A stretch of 64,000 nt of DNA from Streptomyces hygroscopicus. Its GTDB lineage: Bacteria > Actinomycetota > Actinomycetes > Streptomycetales > Streptomycetaceae. Shown here in pieces: positions 47,493 to 55,643 of this stretch (its first letter is position 1; each line of letters opens with the position of its first letter). The notes under the pieces are model-generated. The model did no database searches and was not told the DNA's origin. It saw only the letters and a program-made list of their open reading frames with translations. Position numbers and translations under genes: made by a program. The stretch lies in the NCBI GenBank assembly GCA_002021875.1, contig CP018627.1, forward strand, positions 1,302,001 through 1,366,000. The letters are read 5' to 3'.

Positions 47493-48743
47493 ATGGGGGC
47501 GAGGCGGAAGCTGGGGCGGCAGTTCGGATGGCTCTGGGGGGCGTACGCGGTCAGCGCGTTCGGCACCTGGCTCGCGTTCGACGCGTTCCCGATGATCGCG
47601 ATCATTGTTCTCCATGCCGGGGCGGCCCAGGTGTCGCTGCTGGCGGCCGCGGGGCTCGCGGTGGGCGCGGCGGTGGCGCTGCCGCTCGGGCCATGGATGG
47701 AGTTCCGCCGCAAGCGGCCGGTGATGATCGCGATGGATGTGGTCCGGTTCGCGGCCCTGATGACCGTCCCCGTCCTGTTTCTGCTCGGCCGGCTCACCTT
47801 CGCCCAGCTCGTGGTCGTGTCGATCGTCGTCTCCGCGGCCGACATCGCCTTCACCGCGGCCAGTGGGGCGTGCCTGAAGGCGCTGGTGCCGCGGGAGGAC
47901 CTGCTGGTGGCGAACGCGCGGTTCGAGTCCACGGCCTGGACCGCCACCATGCTCGGACCGCAGATCGGCGGGGCCGCGATCGGGCTCTTCGGTCCGGTGA
48001 TGACCGTGGCGGCCAATGCGGTCAGCTTTCTGCTCTCGGCGGCGGGGATCCGTGCGATCGGCGGCACGGAGCCACGCCCCGCGCGCACCGGCCCGCCGCC
48101 ACGGCTCCGGGCCGGTGAGCTGCTGGAGGGCTGGCGGTGCATTCTGACCAACCCGGCGCTGCGTCCGCTGTTCTTCAACCAGGTCCTGGTGGGCGGGCTG
48201 ATCATGGCGACCGCGCCGCTGCTCGCCGTCCTCATGCTGGGCAGCCTGGGGTTCGCGCCCTGGCAGTACGCCATGGCCTTCACACTGCCCTGCATCGGCG
48301 GTCTGATCGGCTCCCGGCTGGCTCCCCGGCTGGCGGAACGGTTCGGGCGGCACCGGGTCATGCTGATCTCGGGGGCGCTGCGGGCGTGCTGGTTGCCGGG
48401 GTTGGCCTTCGTCCGCCCGGGTACGGCGGGACTGGTGCTGGTCATGGCGGTCGAGCTGGGGCTGATCTGCTGCATGGGCGTGTTCACCCCGCTGTACGCC
48501 ACCTATCGGCTCGACCGGACCCCGGCGGACCGGGTCGCCCGCACCCTCTCCGCGTGGTCGGTCTCCAGCAAGGCCACCGTCGCGACCCTGACCGCCCTGT
48601 GGGGCCTGCTGGCCGCTGTCACCGGCCCCCGGATCGCGATCGCCACAGCCGGACTCCTCAGCCTGGCGACCCCGCTCCTCCTCCCCCGGCACGAGCACGG
48701 CGCGCCCCGTCCTGAGCAGGAACCGGTGCCGAGCCACACCTGA
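47493..48743 (+). CDS. MFS transporter, putative drug/small-molecule exporter, 416 aa
   Basis: Integral membrane protein with about 12 hydrophobic segments, beginning with WGAYAVSAFGTWLAFDAFPM. The MFS signature loop between helices 2 and 3 is present in degenerate form (GPWMEFRRKRPVM), and a second such loop (SRLAPRLAERFGRHRVM) follows the midpoint. Length and layout fit the proton-driven efflux branch of the superfamily. ATG start at 47493 with GAGGAGGGG about ten bases upstream. The divergent LysR neighbour suggests inducible expression. Its substrate cannot be read from sequence; export of the adjacent cluster's product is possible but unproven. Confidence 0.92.
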   Translation: MGARRKLGRQFGWLWGAYAVSAFGTWLAFDAFPMIAIIVLHAGAAQVSLLAAAGLAVGAAVALPLGPWMEFRRKRPVMIAMDVVRFAALMTVPVLFLLGRLTFAQLVVVSIVVSAADIAFTAASGACLKALVPREDLLVANARFESTAWTATMLGPQIGGAAIGLFGPVMTVAANAVSFLLSAAGIRAIGGTEPRPARTGPPPRLRAGELLEGWRCILTNPALRPLFFNQVLVGGLIMATAPLLAVLMLGSLGFAPWQYAMAFTLPCIGGLIGSRLAPRLAERFGRHRVMLISGALRACWLPGLAFVRPGTAGLVLVMAVELGLICCMGVFTPLYATYRLDRTPADRVARTLSAWSVSSKATVATLTALWGLLAAVTGPRIAIATAGLLSLATPLLLPRHEHGAPRPEQEPVPSHT

Positions 48744-48778
48744 TCCGCGGGCTGGGCGAGTGTTCGGACTCAACGTTC

Positions 48779-48843
48779 TGAACGCCCGTCCTGAACGATC
48801 GTTCTGAACGATCGTTCTGAACGCCCGTTCTGAACGATCGTTC
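48779..48843. promoter_or_regulatory. Five tandem 13-bp palindromic repeats, candidate TetR operator array
   Basis: Units at 48779, 48792, 48805, 48818 and 48831. Three read TGAACGATCGTTC, which holds the perfect 12-bp palindrome GAACGATCGTTC; the other two are TGAACGCCCGTCC and TGAACGCCCGTTC. The array abuts without gaps and ends 23 bp before the TetR start codon. Most TetR regulators have one or two operator palindromes, so five is unusual. Confidence 0.85.
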
Positions 48844-48866
48844 AAGGTTGGGGTAGGGTGGTCGGC

Positions 48867-49448
48867 ATGGGACATCGGGAACAGTTGATGGCCGGGGCGA
48901 AGCGGTGCCTGGAGGAGCGGGGATTCGCCCGTACGACCTCGCGTGACATCGCCGCCGCCGCCAACGCGCCGCTCGGCACGATCAATTACCACTACGGCTC
49001 GAAGGAGCAACTGCTCAACGCGGCGCTCCTGGAATCGCTCGACGAGTGGAGCGAGAAGGTGCGGTCCGGGTCGACGGAGGCCGCCCCGGACTCCGATGCC
49101 GGAACGCGAGCGGAGTCGATGTGGGCCCGGATCATCGAGTCCGGGACCACGGACCGGCCGCTGGTGGTGGCCGGCGTGGAAGCCCTCGCCCAGGCCGAAC
49201 GTTCCGCCGACGTCCGGCAGCAGCTCGCCGAGGCGTTCGAACGGGCCCGTACGGCGCTGGCGGCCGATCTGCACGGCATCGAGGGCACGGAGGAGGGCGA
49301 GGTGGCCCGTGCGGTCGGGTCGGTGCACATGGCCCTGGTCGCCGGGCTGACCCAGCAGTGGCTGGTCGATCCCGAGCGCGCCCCCTCGGCGCGGGAGGTG
49401 GCCACGGGTCTGCGGAGGATCGCCCAGGCCCTCGAGTCCGACGCCTGA
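48867..49448 (+). CDS. TetR-family transcriptional regulator, 193 aa
   Basis: Repressor with an N-terminal helix-turn-helix (about residues 8-52: GFARTTSRDIAAAANAPLG then INYHYGSKEQLL, the hallmark of the family) and an alpha-helical ligand-binding C-terminal domain containing a run typical of TetR_C, including the MALVAGLTQQWLVDP helix. ATG at 48867 is preferred over the in-frame GTG at 48858 because AGGGTGG lies five bases before it. The gene sits between the operator-like array and a dnaE-type gene whose start is only 13 bp after the TetR stop, so the two are almost certainly one transcript. Autorepression through the array would make the polymerase gene inducible. The ligand is unknown. 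Confidence 0.94.
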   Translation: MGHREQLMAGAKRCLEERGFARTTSRDIAAAANAPLGTINYHYGSKEQLLNAALLESLDEWSEKVRSGSTEAAPDSDAGTRAESMWARIIESGTTDRPLVVAGVEALAQAERSADVRQQLAEAFERARTALAADLHGIEGTEEGEVARAVGSVHMALVAGLTQQWLVDPERAPSAREVATGLRRIAQALESDA

Positions 49449-49461
49449 TCCGGGGAAAGGA

Positions 49462-52400
49462 GTGGCACCGCCTTTCACCCATCTGCATGTGCACACGCAG
49501 TACTCGCTCCTGGACGGCGCGGCCCGGCTGAAGGATCTCTTCGCGGCCTGCCAGGAGATGGGCATGTCGCACCTCGCCCTGACGGACCACGGCAATCTGC
49601 ACGGCGCGTACGACTTCTTCCAGCAGGCCATGGCCTCGGGCGTGACGCCGATCATCGGGATCGAGGCGTATGTCGCCCCGGAGTCGCGGCGCACCAAGCG
49701 CAAGATCCAGTGGGGGCAGCCCCACCAGAAGCGCGATGACGTCTCCGGCTCGGGCGGCTACACCCACAAGACGATCTGGGCGGCGGACACCACCGGGCTG
49801 CACCATCTGTTCCGGCTGTCGTCGGACGCGTATGCGCACGGCTGGCTGCAGAAGTGGCCGCGGATGGACAAGGAGGTCATCGCCGAGCACGCCGAGGGGC
49901 TGATCGCGTCGACCGGCTGCCCGTCCGGTGAGCTGCAGACCCGGCTGCGCCTGGGCCAGTTCGACGAGGCGCTGAAGGCCGCCTCCGAGTACCAGGACAT
50001 CTTCGGCAAGGACCGGTACTTCCTGGAGTTGATGGACCACGGCATCGAGATCGAGCGCCGGGTCCGGGACGGGCTGCTGGAGATCGGCAAGAAGCTGGAC
50101 ATCCCGCCGCTGGTGACGAACGACTCGCACTACACCTACGCGGACGAGGCCGCGGCACACGATGCGCTGCTGTGCATCCAGACCGGCAAGAGCCTCTCCG
50201 ACCTGGACCGCTTCCGCTTCGACGGCACCGGCTACTACCTCAAATCCGCCGCCGAGATGTACGCCGTCGACTCCTCGGACGCCTGGCAGGAGGGCTGCCG
50301 CAACACCCTGCTGGTCGCCGAGCAGATCGACACCACCGGCATGTTCGACAAGCGCGACCTCATGCCGCGGTTCGAGGTGCCCGAGGGCCACACCGAGGTC
50401 ACGTGGTTCCGCGAGGAGGTCCGGCGCGGGATGGCCCGGCGCTATCCGGGTGGCGTACCGCAGGACCGCCAGAAGCTGGCCGAGTACGAGATGGACATCA
50501 TCATCCAGATGGGGTTCCCGGGCTACTTCCTCGTGGTCGCCGACTTCATCATGTGGGCCAAGCAGCAGGGCATCGCCGTCGGGCCGGGCCGTGGCTCGGC
50601 GGCCGGTTCGATCGTCTCGTACGCCATGGGCATCACCGACCTCGACCCGGTCGAGCACGGGCTGATCTTCGAGCGGTTCCTCAACCCCGAGCGCGTGTCC
50701 ATGCCGGACGTCGACATCGACTTCGACGAGCGCCGGCGGGTCGAGGTGATCCGCTATGTGACGGAGAAGTACGGCGCCGACAAGGTCGCCATGATCGGCA
50801 CCTACGGCACCATCAAGGCCAAGAACGCCATCAAGGACTCCGCCCGGGTGCTGGGCTATCCGTACGCGATGGGCGACCGCATCACCAAGGCCATGCCCGC
50901 CGACGTCGGCGGCAAGGGCATCCCGCTGTCCGGCATCACCGACCCGGAACACCCGCGGTACTCCGAGGCGGGCGAGGTGCGGGCGATGTATGAGAACGAG
51001 CCGGATGCGCGGAAGGTCATCGACACCGCCAAGGGTGTCGAGGGCCTGGTGCGGCAGATGGGTGTGCACGCCGCCGGCGTGATCATGTCGAGCGAGCCGA
51101 TCGTGGACCATGTCCCGGTCTGGGTGCGGCACACCGACGGCGTCACGATCACGCAGTGGGACTACCCCACCTGTGAGTCGCTGGGCCTGCTGAAGATGGA
51201 CTTCCTGGGCCTGCGCAACCTCACCATCATGGACGACGCCGTCAAGATGGTGCGCGCCAACAAGGGCATCGACCTGAAGCTGCTCGATCTGCCACTGGAC
51301 GACCGCAGGACCTTCGAGATGCTCGGCGGTGGCCACACCCTCGGCGTGTTCCAGTTCGACGGCAGCGCGATGCGCTCGCTCCTGCGGCTGATGAAACCCA
51401 ACCAGTTCGAGGACATCACCGCCGTCACCGCCCTGTACCGGCCCGGCCCGATGGGCATGAACTCGCATATCAACTACGCGCTGCGGAAGAACGGCCAGCA
51501 GGAGATCACCCCGATCCACCCGGAGCTGGCGGAGCCGCTCCGGGAGGTCCTCGACATCACCTACGGCCTGGTCGTCTACCAGGAGCAGGTGCAGAAGGCC
51601 GCCCAGGCCCTCGCGGGCTACTCACTCGGCCAGGCCGACCTGCTGCGCCGGGCGATGGGCAAGAAGAAGCAGGAGGTCCTGGACAAGGAGTTCATCCCGT
51701 TCCGGGACGGCTGCCGGGAGCGCGGCTACTCCGACGAGGCCGTGCGGGCGGTCTGGGACGTACTGGTGCCCTTCGCGGGCTACGCCTACAACAAGGCGCA
51801 TGCGGCCGCCTACGCGCTCGTCTCGTACTGGACCGCGTATCTCAAGGCCAACTACCCCGCCGAGTACATGGCGGCGCTGCTCACCTCGGTGCGTGACGAC
51901 AAGGACAAGTCGGCGGTCTATCTGAACGAGTGCCGTCGTATGGGCATCAAGGTGCTGCCGCCGAACGTCAATGAGTCCGAGGCCAACTTCACCGCTCAGG
52001 GTGATGATGTGATCCTCTTCGGTCTCACGGCGGTCCGGAACGTCGGTCAGAACGTGGTGGAAGCGATCATCCGTGGCCGTAAGGCCAAGGGGAAGTACGC
52101 CTCGTTCCCGGACTACCTGGACAAGGTCGAGGCGGTCGTGTGCAACAAGCGCACCACGGAATCGCTGATCAAGGCGGGCGCGTTCGACGAGATGGGCCAC
52201 ACCCGTAAGGGGCTCACGGCGCACTACGAGGCGCTGATCGACAATGTGGTCGCGGTCAAGCGCAAGGAGGCCGAGGGGCAGTTCGACCTCTTCGGCGGCA
52301 TGGCCGGTGACGGCGGGGACGGCGAAGGGCCGGGCTTCGGCCTCGACGTCGAGTTCTCGGACATCGAATGGGACAAGCCGTATCTGCTCGCCCAGGAGCG

Positions 52401-52992
52401 GGAGATGCTCGGTCTCTACGTCTCCGACCACCCGCTCCTCGGTCTGGAACGGTTGCTGGCCGGCACGGCGGACGCCACCGTCGCGCAGCTCACCGGCGGT
52501 GACTTCGCGGACGGCGCGGTCGTCACGGTCGGCGGGATCATCTCCGGTCTGCAGCGCAAGATGACCAAACAGGGCAACGCCTGGGCCATCGCCACCGTGG
52601 AGGACCTGGCCGGCTCCATCGAGTGCATGTTCTTCCCGGCCACCTACCAGCTCGTGTCGGCCCAACTCGTCGAGGACACGGTGGTGTTCGTCAAGGGCCG
52701 TCTCGACAGACGCGAGGACGTGCCCCGGCTGGTGGCGATGGAACTGGCGGTCCCCGACCTGAGCGCCCGCCATGCCCCGCTGCGCCTGGAGATGCTCGAA
52801 GCGCGGGTGACGCCGCGCTCCGTCCAGCAGCTCAAGGAGATCCTCCAGGCCCACCCGGGACCGACCGAGGTACATCTGCTGGTGCGTGGCCGGGCCAGGA
52901 CCACGGTCTACCGGCTGGGCTACCGTATCGGCATCCGGCCCGAGTTCTGGGCGGATCTCAAAGCGGCGGTGGCCGTCACCCGGGCGACATGA
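49462..52992 (+). CDS. dnaE: DNA polymerase III alpha subunit, DnaE1-type paralogue, 1176 aa
   Basis: Full-length C-family polymerase. The N-terminal PHP domain keeps all metal-site motifs (HLHVH, LTDHGN, IGIEAY, YTHKTIW, STGCPSGE, TNDSHY), so 3'-5' proofreading activity is plausible. The palm has GPGRGSAAGS and the catalytic aspartates in PDVDIDFDERRR. A clamp-binding-like QFDLFGG lies near residue 934, and an OB fold follows (VTVGGIISGLQRKMTKQG). These are features of replicative DnaE1 more than of error-prone DnaE2. Start GTG at 49462 has GGGGAAAGGA unusually close, and translation probably couples to TetR. Compared with the housekeeping Streptomyces DnaE as I remember it, this copy differs at otherwise fixed places (FDGSAMRSL for FDGGPMRSL, and an unrelated C-terminal 40 residues). 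It is therefore probably a second, regulated copy. The context differs from the usual dnaE locus. Confidence 0.95.
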   Translation: MAPPFTHLHVHTQYSLLDGAARLKDLFAACQEMGMSHLALTDHGNLHGAYDFFQQAMASGVTPIIGIEAYVAPESRRTKRKIQWGQPHQKRDDVSGSGGYTHKTIWAADTTGLHHLFRLSSDAYAHGWLQKWPRMDKEVIAEHAEGLIASTGCPSGELQTRLRLGQFDEALKAASEYQDIFGKDRYFLELMDHGIEIERRVRDGLLEIGKKLDIPPLVTNDSHYTYADEAAAHDALLCIQTGKSLSDLDRFRFDGTGYYLKSAAEMYAVDSSDAWQEGCRNTLLVAEQIDTTGMFDKRDLMPRFEVPEGHTEVTWFREEVRRGMARRYPGGVPQDRQKLAEYEMDIIIQMGFPGYFLVVADFIMWAKQQGIAVGPGRGSAAGSIVSYAMGITDLDPVEHGLIFERFLNPERVSMPDVDIDFDERRRVEVIRYVTEKYGADKVAMIGTYGTIKAKNAIKDSARVLGYPYAMGDRITKAMPADVGGKGIPLSGITDPEHPRYSEAGEVRAMYENEPDARKVIDTAKGVEGLVRQMGVHAAGVIMSSEPIVDHVPVWVRHTDGVTITQWDYPTCESLGLLKMDFLGLRNLTIMDDAVKMVRANKGIDLKLLDLPLDDRRTFEMLGGGHTLGVFQFDGSAMRSLLRLMKPNQFEDITAVTALYRPGPMGMNSHINYALRKNGQQEITPIHPELAEPLREVLDITYGLVVYQEQVQKAAQALAGYSLGQADLLRRAMGKKKQEVLDKEFIPFRDGCRERGYSDEAVRAVWDVLVPFAGYAYNKAHAAAYALVSYWTAYLKANYPAEYMAALLTSVRDDKDKSAVYLNECRRMGIKVLPPNVNESEANFTAQGDDVILFGLTAVRNVGQNVVEAIIRGRKAKGKYASFPDYLDKVEAVVCNKRTTESLIKAGAFDEMGHTRKGLTAHYEALIDNVVAVKRKEAEGQFDLFGGMAGDGGDGEGPGFGLDVEFSDIEWDKPYLLAQEREMLGLYVSDHPLLGLERLLAGTADATVAQLTGGDFADGAVVTVGGIISGLQRKMTKQGNAWAIATVEDLAGSIECMFFPATYQLVSAQLVEDTVVFVKGRLDRREDVPRLVAMELAVPDLSARHAPLRLEMLEARVTPRSVQQLKEILQAHPGPTEVHLLVRGRARTTVYRLGYRIGIRPEFWADLKAAVAVTRAT

Positions 52993-53032
52993 GCCGGGCC
53001 ACCACCGGGGTCGTACGATCTACTCCCCCATT

Positions 53033-53069
53033 ACGCAAGCGACTTGCAATTCTTGCGCTACGCTTGCGT
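53033..53069. promoter_or_regulatory. Candidate LacI/MalR-type operator with CTTGC repeats
   Basis: ACGCAAGCG (53033-53041) and its exact reverse complement CGCTTGCGT (53061-53069) flank two more CTTGC motifs at 53043 and 53052. CTTGC-based repeats are typical of MalR-like LacI repressors in Streptomyces. The second arm ends two bases before the LacI start codon, so binding would block its own expression. Confidence 0.6.
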
Positions 53070-53071
53070 GC

Positions 53072-54070
53072 ATGACGCGACGACTTGCTGAAGTGGCGAA
53101 GAAGGTCGGTGTCAGCGAGGCCACGGTCAGCCGGGTGCTCAATGGCAAGCCCGGAGTCTCCGAAGCCACCCGGCAGGCGGTGCTGTCCGCGCTGGACGTC
53201 CTCGGCTACGAGCGGCCCACCCAGCTGCGGGGCGACCGGGCGCGGCTGGTCGGGCTGGTCCTGCCCGAGCTGCAGAACCCCATCTTCCCCGCGTTCGCCG
53301 AGGTCATCGGCGGGGCGCTGGCGCAACTGGGGCTGACTCCGGTGCTGTGCACGCAGACCAAGGGCGGGGTCTCCGAGGCCGATTACGTGGACCTGCTGCT
53401 GCAACAGCAGGTCTCCGGGGTGGTGTTCGCGGGCGGGCTCTTCGCGCAGGCCGACGCGCCGCATGACCACTACCGGCTGCTCGCCGAGCGCAATATCCCG
53501 GTGGTGCTGATCAACGCGGCCATAGAGCATCTCGGCTTCCCGGGTGTCTCCTGCGACGACGCCGTGGCCGTGGAGCAGGCGTGGCGGCATCTGGCCTCCC
53601 TCGGCCACGAGCGGATCGGGCTCGTGCTCGGCCCCGGTGACCATATGCCGTCGGCGCGCAAGCTGGCCGCCGCGCGCGCGGTCGCCGGCCGGCTGCCGGA
53701 CGAGTTCGTGGCCCGGGCGATCTTCTCGATCGAGGGCGGCCACGCGGCGGCCTCCCGGCTGATCGACCGGGGGGTCACGGGCATCATCTGCGCCAGTGAC
53801 CCGCTGGCCCTGGGGGCGATCCGGGCGGCGCGGCGCAAGGGGTTCGGCGTGCCGTCGCAGGTGTCCGTGGTCGGCTACGACGACTCCGCGTTCATGAACT
53901 GCACGGAGCCGCCACTGACCACCGTCCGCCAGCCCATCGAGGCCATGGGAAGGGCGGCCGTGGAGCTGCTGAACGCACAGATCGGCGGCGCGGCCGTACC
54001 GTCCGAGGAGCTGTTGTTCGAACCGGAGCTGGTGGTGCGCGGCTCCACCGCGCAGGCGCCACGGGAGTGA
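53072..54070 (+). CDS. LacI-family sugar-responsive repressor, 332 aa
   Basis: Helix-turn-helix at the extreme N-terminus (RRLAEVAKKVGVSEATVSRV, then the LNGKPGVSEATR hinge entry) and a periplasmic-binding-protein-like sugar domain from about residue 60 to 320, including VSVVGYDDSAFMNCTEPPLTT-type sequence where LacI members bind ligand. Length is standard. The ATG at 53072 is chosen because the HTH starts immediately after it; the frame is open further upstream, overlapping the dnaE end. It precedes a lipoprotein-permease-permease-glucosidase operon and is the obvious repressor of it. The inducer is probably an alpha-glucan oligosaccharide (inference from neighbours). A hairpin follows the gene, so it is probably transcribed separately. 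Confidence 0.95.
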   Translation: MTRRLAEVAKKVGVSEATVSRVLNGKPGVSEATRQAVLSALDVLGYERPTQLRGDRARLVGLVLPELQNPIFPAFAEVIGGALAQLGLTPVLCTQTKGGVSEADYVDLLLQQQVSGVVFAGGLFAQADAPHDHYRLLAERNIPVVLINAAIEHLGFPGVSCDDAVAVEQAWRHLASLGHERIGLVLGPGDHMPSARKLAAARAVAGRLPDEFVARAIFSIEGGHAAASRLIDRGVTGIICASDPLALGAIRAARRKGFGVPSQVSVVGYDDSAFMNCTEPPLTTVRQPIEAMGRAAVELLNAQIGGAAVPSEELLFEPELVVRGSTAQAPRE

Positions 54071-54078
54071 GCGCGGGG

Positions 54079-54101
54079 CCTGTCGAGATGCGGTCGACAG
54101 G
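54079..54101 (+). terminator. Hairpin after the LacI gene
   Basis: CCTGTCGA (54079-54086) pairs perfectly with TCGACAGG (54094-54101) across a 7-base loop, beginning 8 bp after the LacI stop. No U-tract follows, as usual in this genus. Confidence 0.55.
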
Positions 54102-54295
54102 GGGCGACAGGTGGTCGGCAGCCGCGCGACAGGCTCAATCCACTTGATCCACAGTCCAGTTGAATAATTACAGAATCTACGCGACATCTTGCGGCCTGTT
54201 GTCGACGGTGCTTGAGTGTGCGGCGCACTCACGGTTGTGTGCGCCCCGCTCGCGGCCGTGGGGGCTTCCCTGCTCCTGTACAGAGGGGTCCACCC
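54102..54295 (+). promoter_or_regulatory. Upstream region of the sugar importer operon
   Basis: Contains a locally AT-rich stretch (about 54140-54180, with TTGATC and GAATAATTA) that is the likeliest promoter, and one CTTGC motif (about 54188) like those in the LacI operator. CGACAGG occurs three times at 54095-54133. Exact promoter elements are uncertain. Confidence 0.4.
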
Positions 54296-55639
54296 ATGAG
54301 AAGCACCGGGTTCCGCCGTACGCTCATCGCGCTCAGCGCCTGCTCCCTCGCCCTCACCGCCTGCGGAGGGTCGAACGGCGACTCGGCGGGCGGAAAGACG
54401 CGTATCACCGTCAACTGCATGCCGCCCAAGAGCGCCAAGGTCGACCGCAAGTTCTTCGAGGAGGACATCGCCTCCTTCGAGAAGCAGAACCCGGACATCG
54501 ACGTCGTCGCGCATGACGCGTTCCCCTGCCAGGACCCGAAGACCTTCGACGCCAAGCTGGCCGGCGGCCAGATGGAGAACGTGTTCTACACGTACTTCAC
54601 CGACGCCCGGCACGTCGTCGACATCAACCAGGCGGCCGATCTCACTCCGTACGTCGAGGAGTTGAAGAGCTACCCCACCCTCCAGAAGCAGTTACGCGAC
54701 ATCTACACGGTCGACGGCAAGGTCTACGGCATCCCGCGCACCGGCTACTCGATGGGCCTGATCTACAACCGCGAGCTCTTCGAGAAGGCCGGACTCGACC
54801 CCGACAAGCCGCCGATGACCTGGGAAGAGGTCCGCGCCGATGCCAAGAAGATCGCCGCGCTGGGCGCCGGCACGGTCGGCTACGCGGACTACAGCGCACA
54901 GAACCAGGGCGGCTGGCACTTCACGGCGGAGCTGTACGCACAGGGCGGCGACGTCATCAGCGCCGACGGCAAGAAGGCCACCATCGACACCCCCGAGGCG
55001 CGCGCCGTCCTGCGGAATCTGCATGACATGCGCTGGGTGGACGACTCGATGGGCAGCAAGCAGCTCCTCGTCATCAACGACGCCCAGCAGATGATGGGCT
55101 CGGGCAAGCTGGGCATGTACCTCGCCGCGCCCGACAACATCCCGATCCTGGTGAAGGAGAAGGGCGGCAACTACAAGGACCTCGCCATCGCCCCCATGCC
55201 CGGAGGCAAGGGCACGCTCATCGGCGGCGACGGCTATATGTTCCAGAAGAAGGACACCCCCGCCCAGATCCGGGCCGGCCTCAAGTGGCTCGACCATATG
55301 TTCCTGACCCCCGGCAAGGGTTACCTCGGCGACTACGTCCGCGCCAAGAAGAACGACGCCCCGGTGGGCCTGCCCGAGCCGCGGCTGTTCACCGGCGCCG
55401 CCGACGCCAAGGACCAGCAGGTCAAGAAGGCCAACGCCAATGTCCCCGTGGACAACTACCAGACCTTCCTGGACGGCAATCAGAAGCTGCGGATGAAGAT
55501 CGAGCCGCCGCACGCCCAGCAGATCTACTCCGTGCTCGACGGAACCGTCTCCGCCGTCCTGACCAAGAAGGACGCCGACATCGACCAGCTCATCGAGGAC
55601 GCCTCCGGAAAGATCGACAGCATCCTGGCCCGGGGCTGA
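54296..55639 (+). CDS. ABC sugar importer, extracellular solute-binding lipoprotein, 447 aa
   Basis: Lipid-anchored binding protein delivering oligosaccharide to the permeases. The N-terminus has a basic start, a hydrophobic stretch and the lipobox LTAC with the acylated Cys at residue 23. The mature part is a family 1 solute-binding fold, with aromatic-rich sugar-site sequence such as YGIPRTGYSMGLIYNRELF. ATG at 54296 with GAGGGG eight bases upstream. It heads an operon with two permeases (next start 4 bp after this stop), an alpha-glucosidase and a GH87-type glucanase. Substrate is inferred to be alpha-1,3-linked or mixed alpha-glucooligosaccharides. No ATP-binding subunit is encoded in this window; Streptomyces importers of this class commonly share the MsiK ATPase encoded elsewhere. 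Confidence 0.95.
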   Translation: MRSTGFRRTLIALSACSLALTACGGSNGDSAGGKTRITVNCMPPKSAKVDRKFFEEDIASFEKQNPDIDVVAHDAFPCQDPKTFDAKLAGGQMENVFYTYFTDARHVVDINQAADLTPYVEELKSYPTLQKQLRDIYTVDGKVYGIPRTGYSMGLIYNRELFEKAGLDPDKPPMTWEEVRADAKKIAALGAGTVGYADYSAQNQGGWHFTAELYAQGGDVISADGKKATIDTPEARAVLRNLHDMRWVDDSMGSKQLLVINDAQQMMGSGKLGMYLAAPDNIPILVKEKGGNYKDLAIAPMPGGKGTLIGGDGYMFQKKDTPAQIRAGLKWLDHMFLTPGKGYLGDYVRAKKNDAPVGLPEPRLFTGAADAKDQQVKKANANVPVDNYQTFLDGNQKLRMKIEPPHAQQIYSVLDGTVSAVLTKKDADIDQLIEDASGKIDSILARG

Positions 55640-55643
55640 CCCG

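Noticed and set aside
48779..48843. Tandem 13-bp repeats as a CRISPR array or microsatellite
   Set aside because: There are no spacers, each unit is itself a palindrome, and the array sits directly before a TetR gene, so an operator array fits better.
47355..49703. Upstream extension of the LysR reading frame to over 1000 codons
   Set aside because: The extension is antisense to the MFS, TetR and dnaE genes and has no recognisable sequence; the family N-terminus begins at 47354.
49132..51519. Large minus-strand reading frame opposite dnaE
   Set aside because: Translation is Val/His/Asp-rich mirror sequence with no motifs; dnaE on the plus strand is unambiguous.
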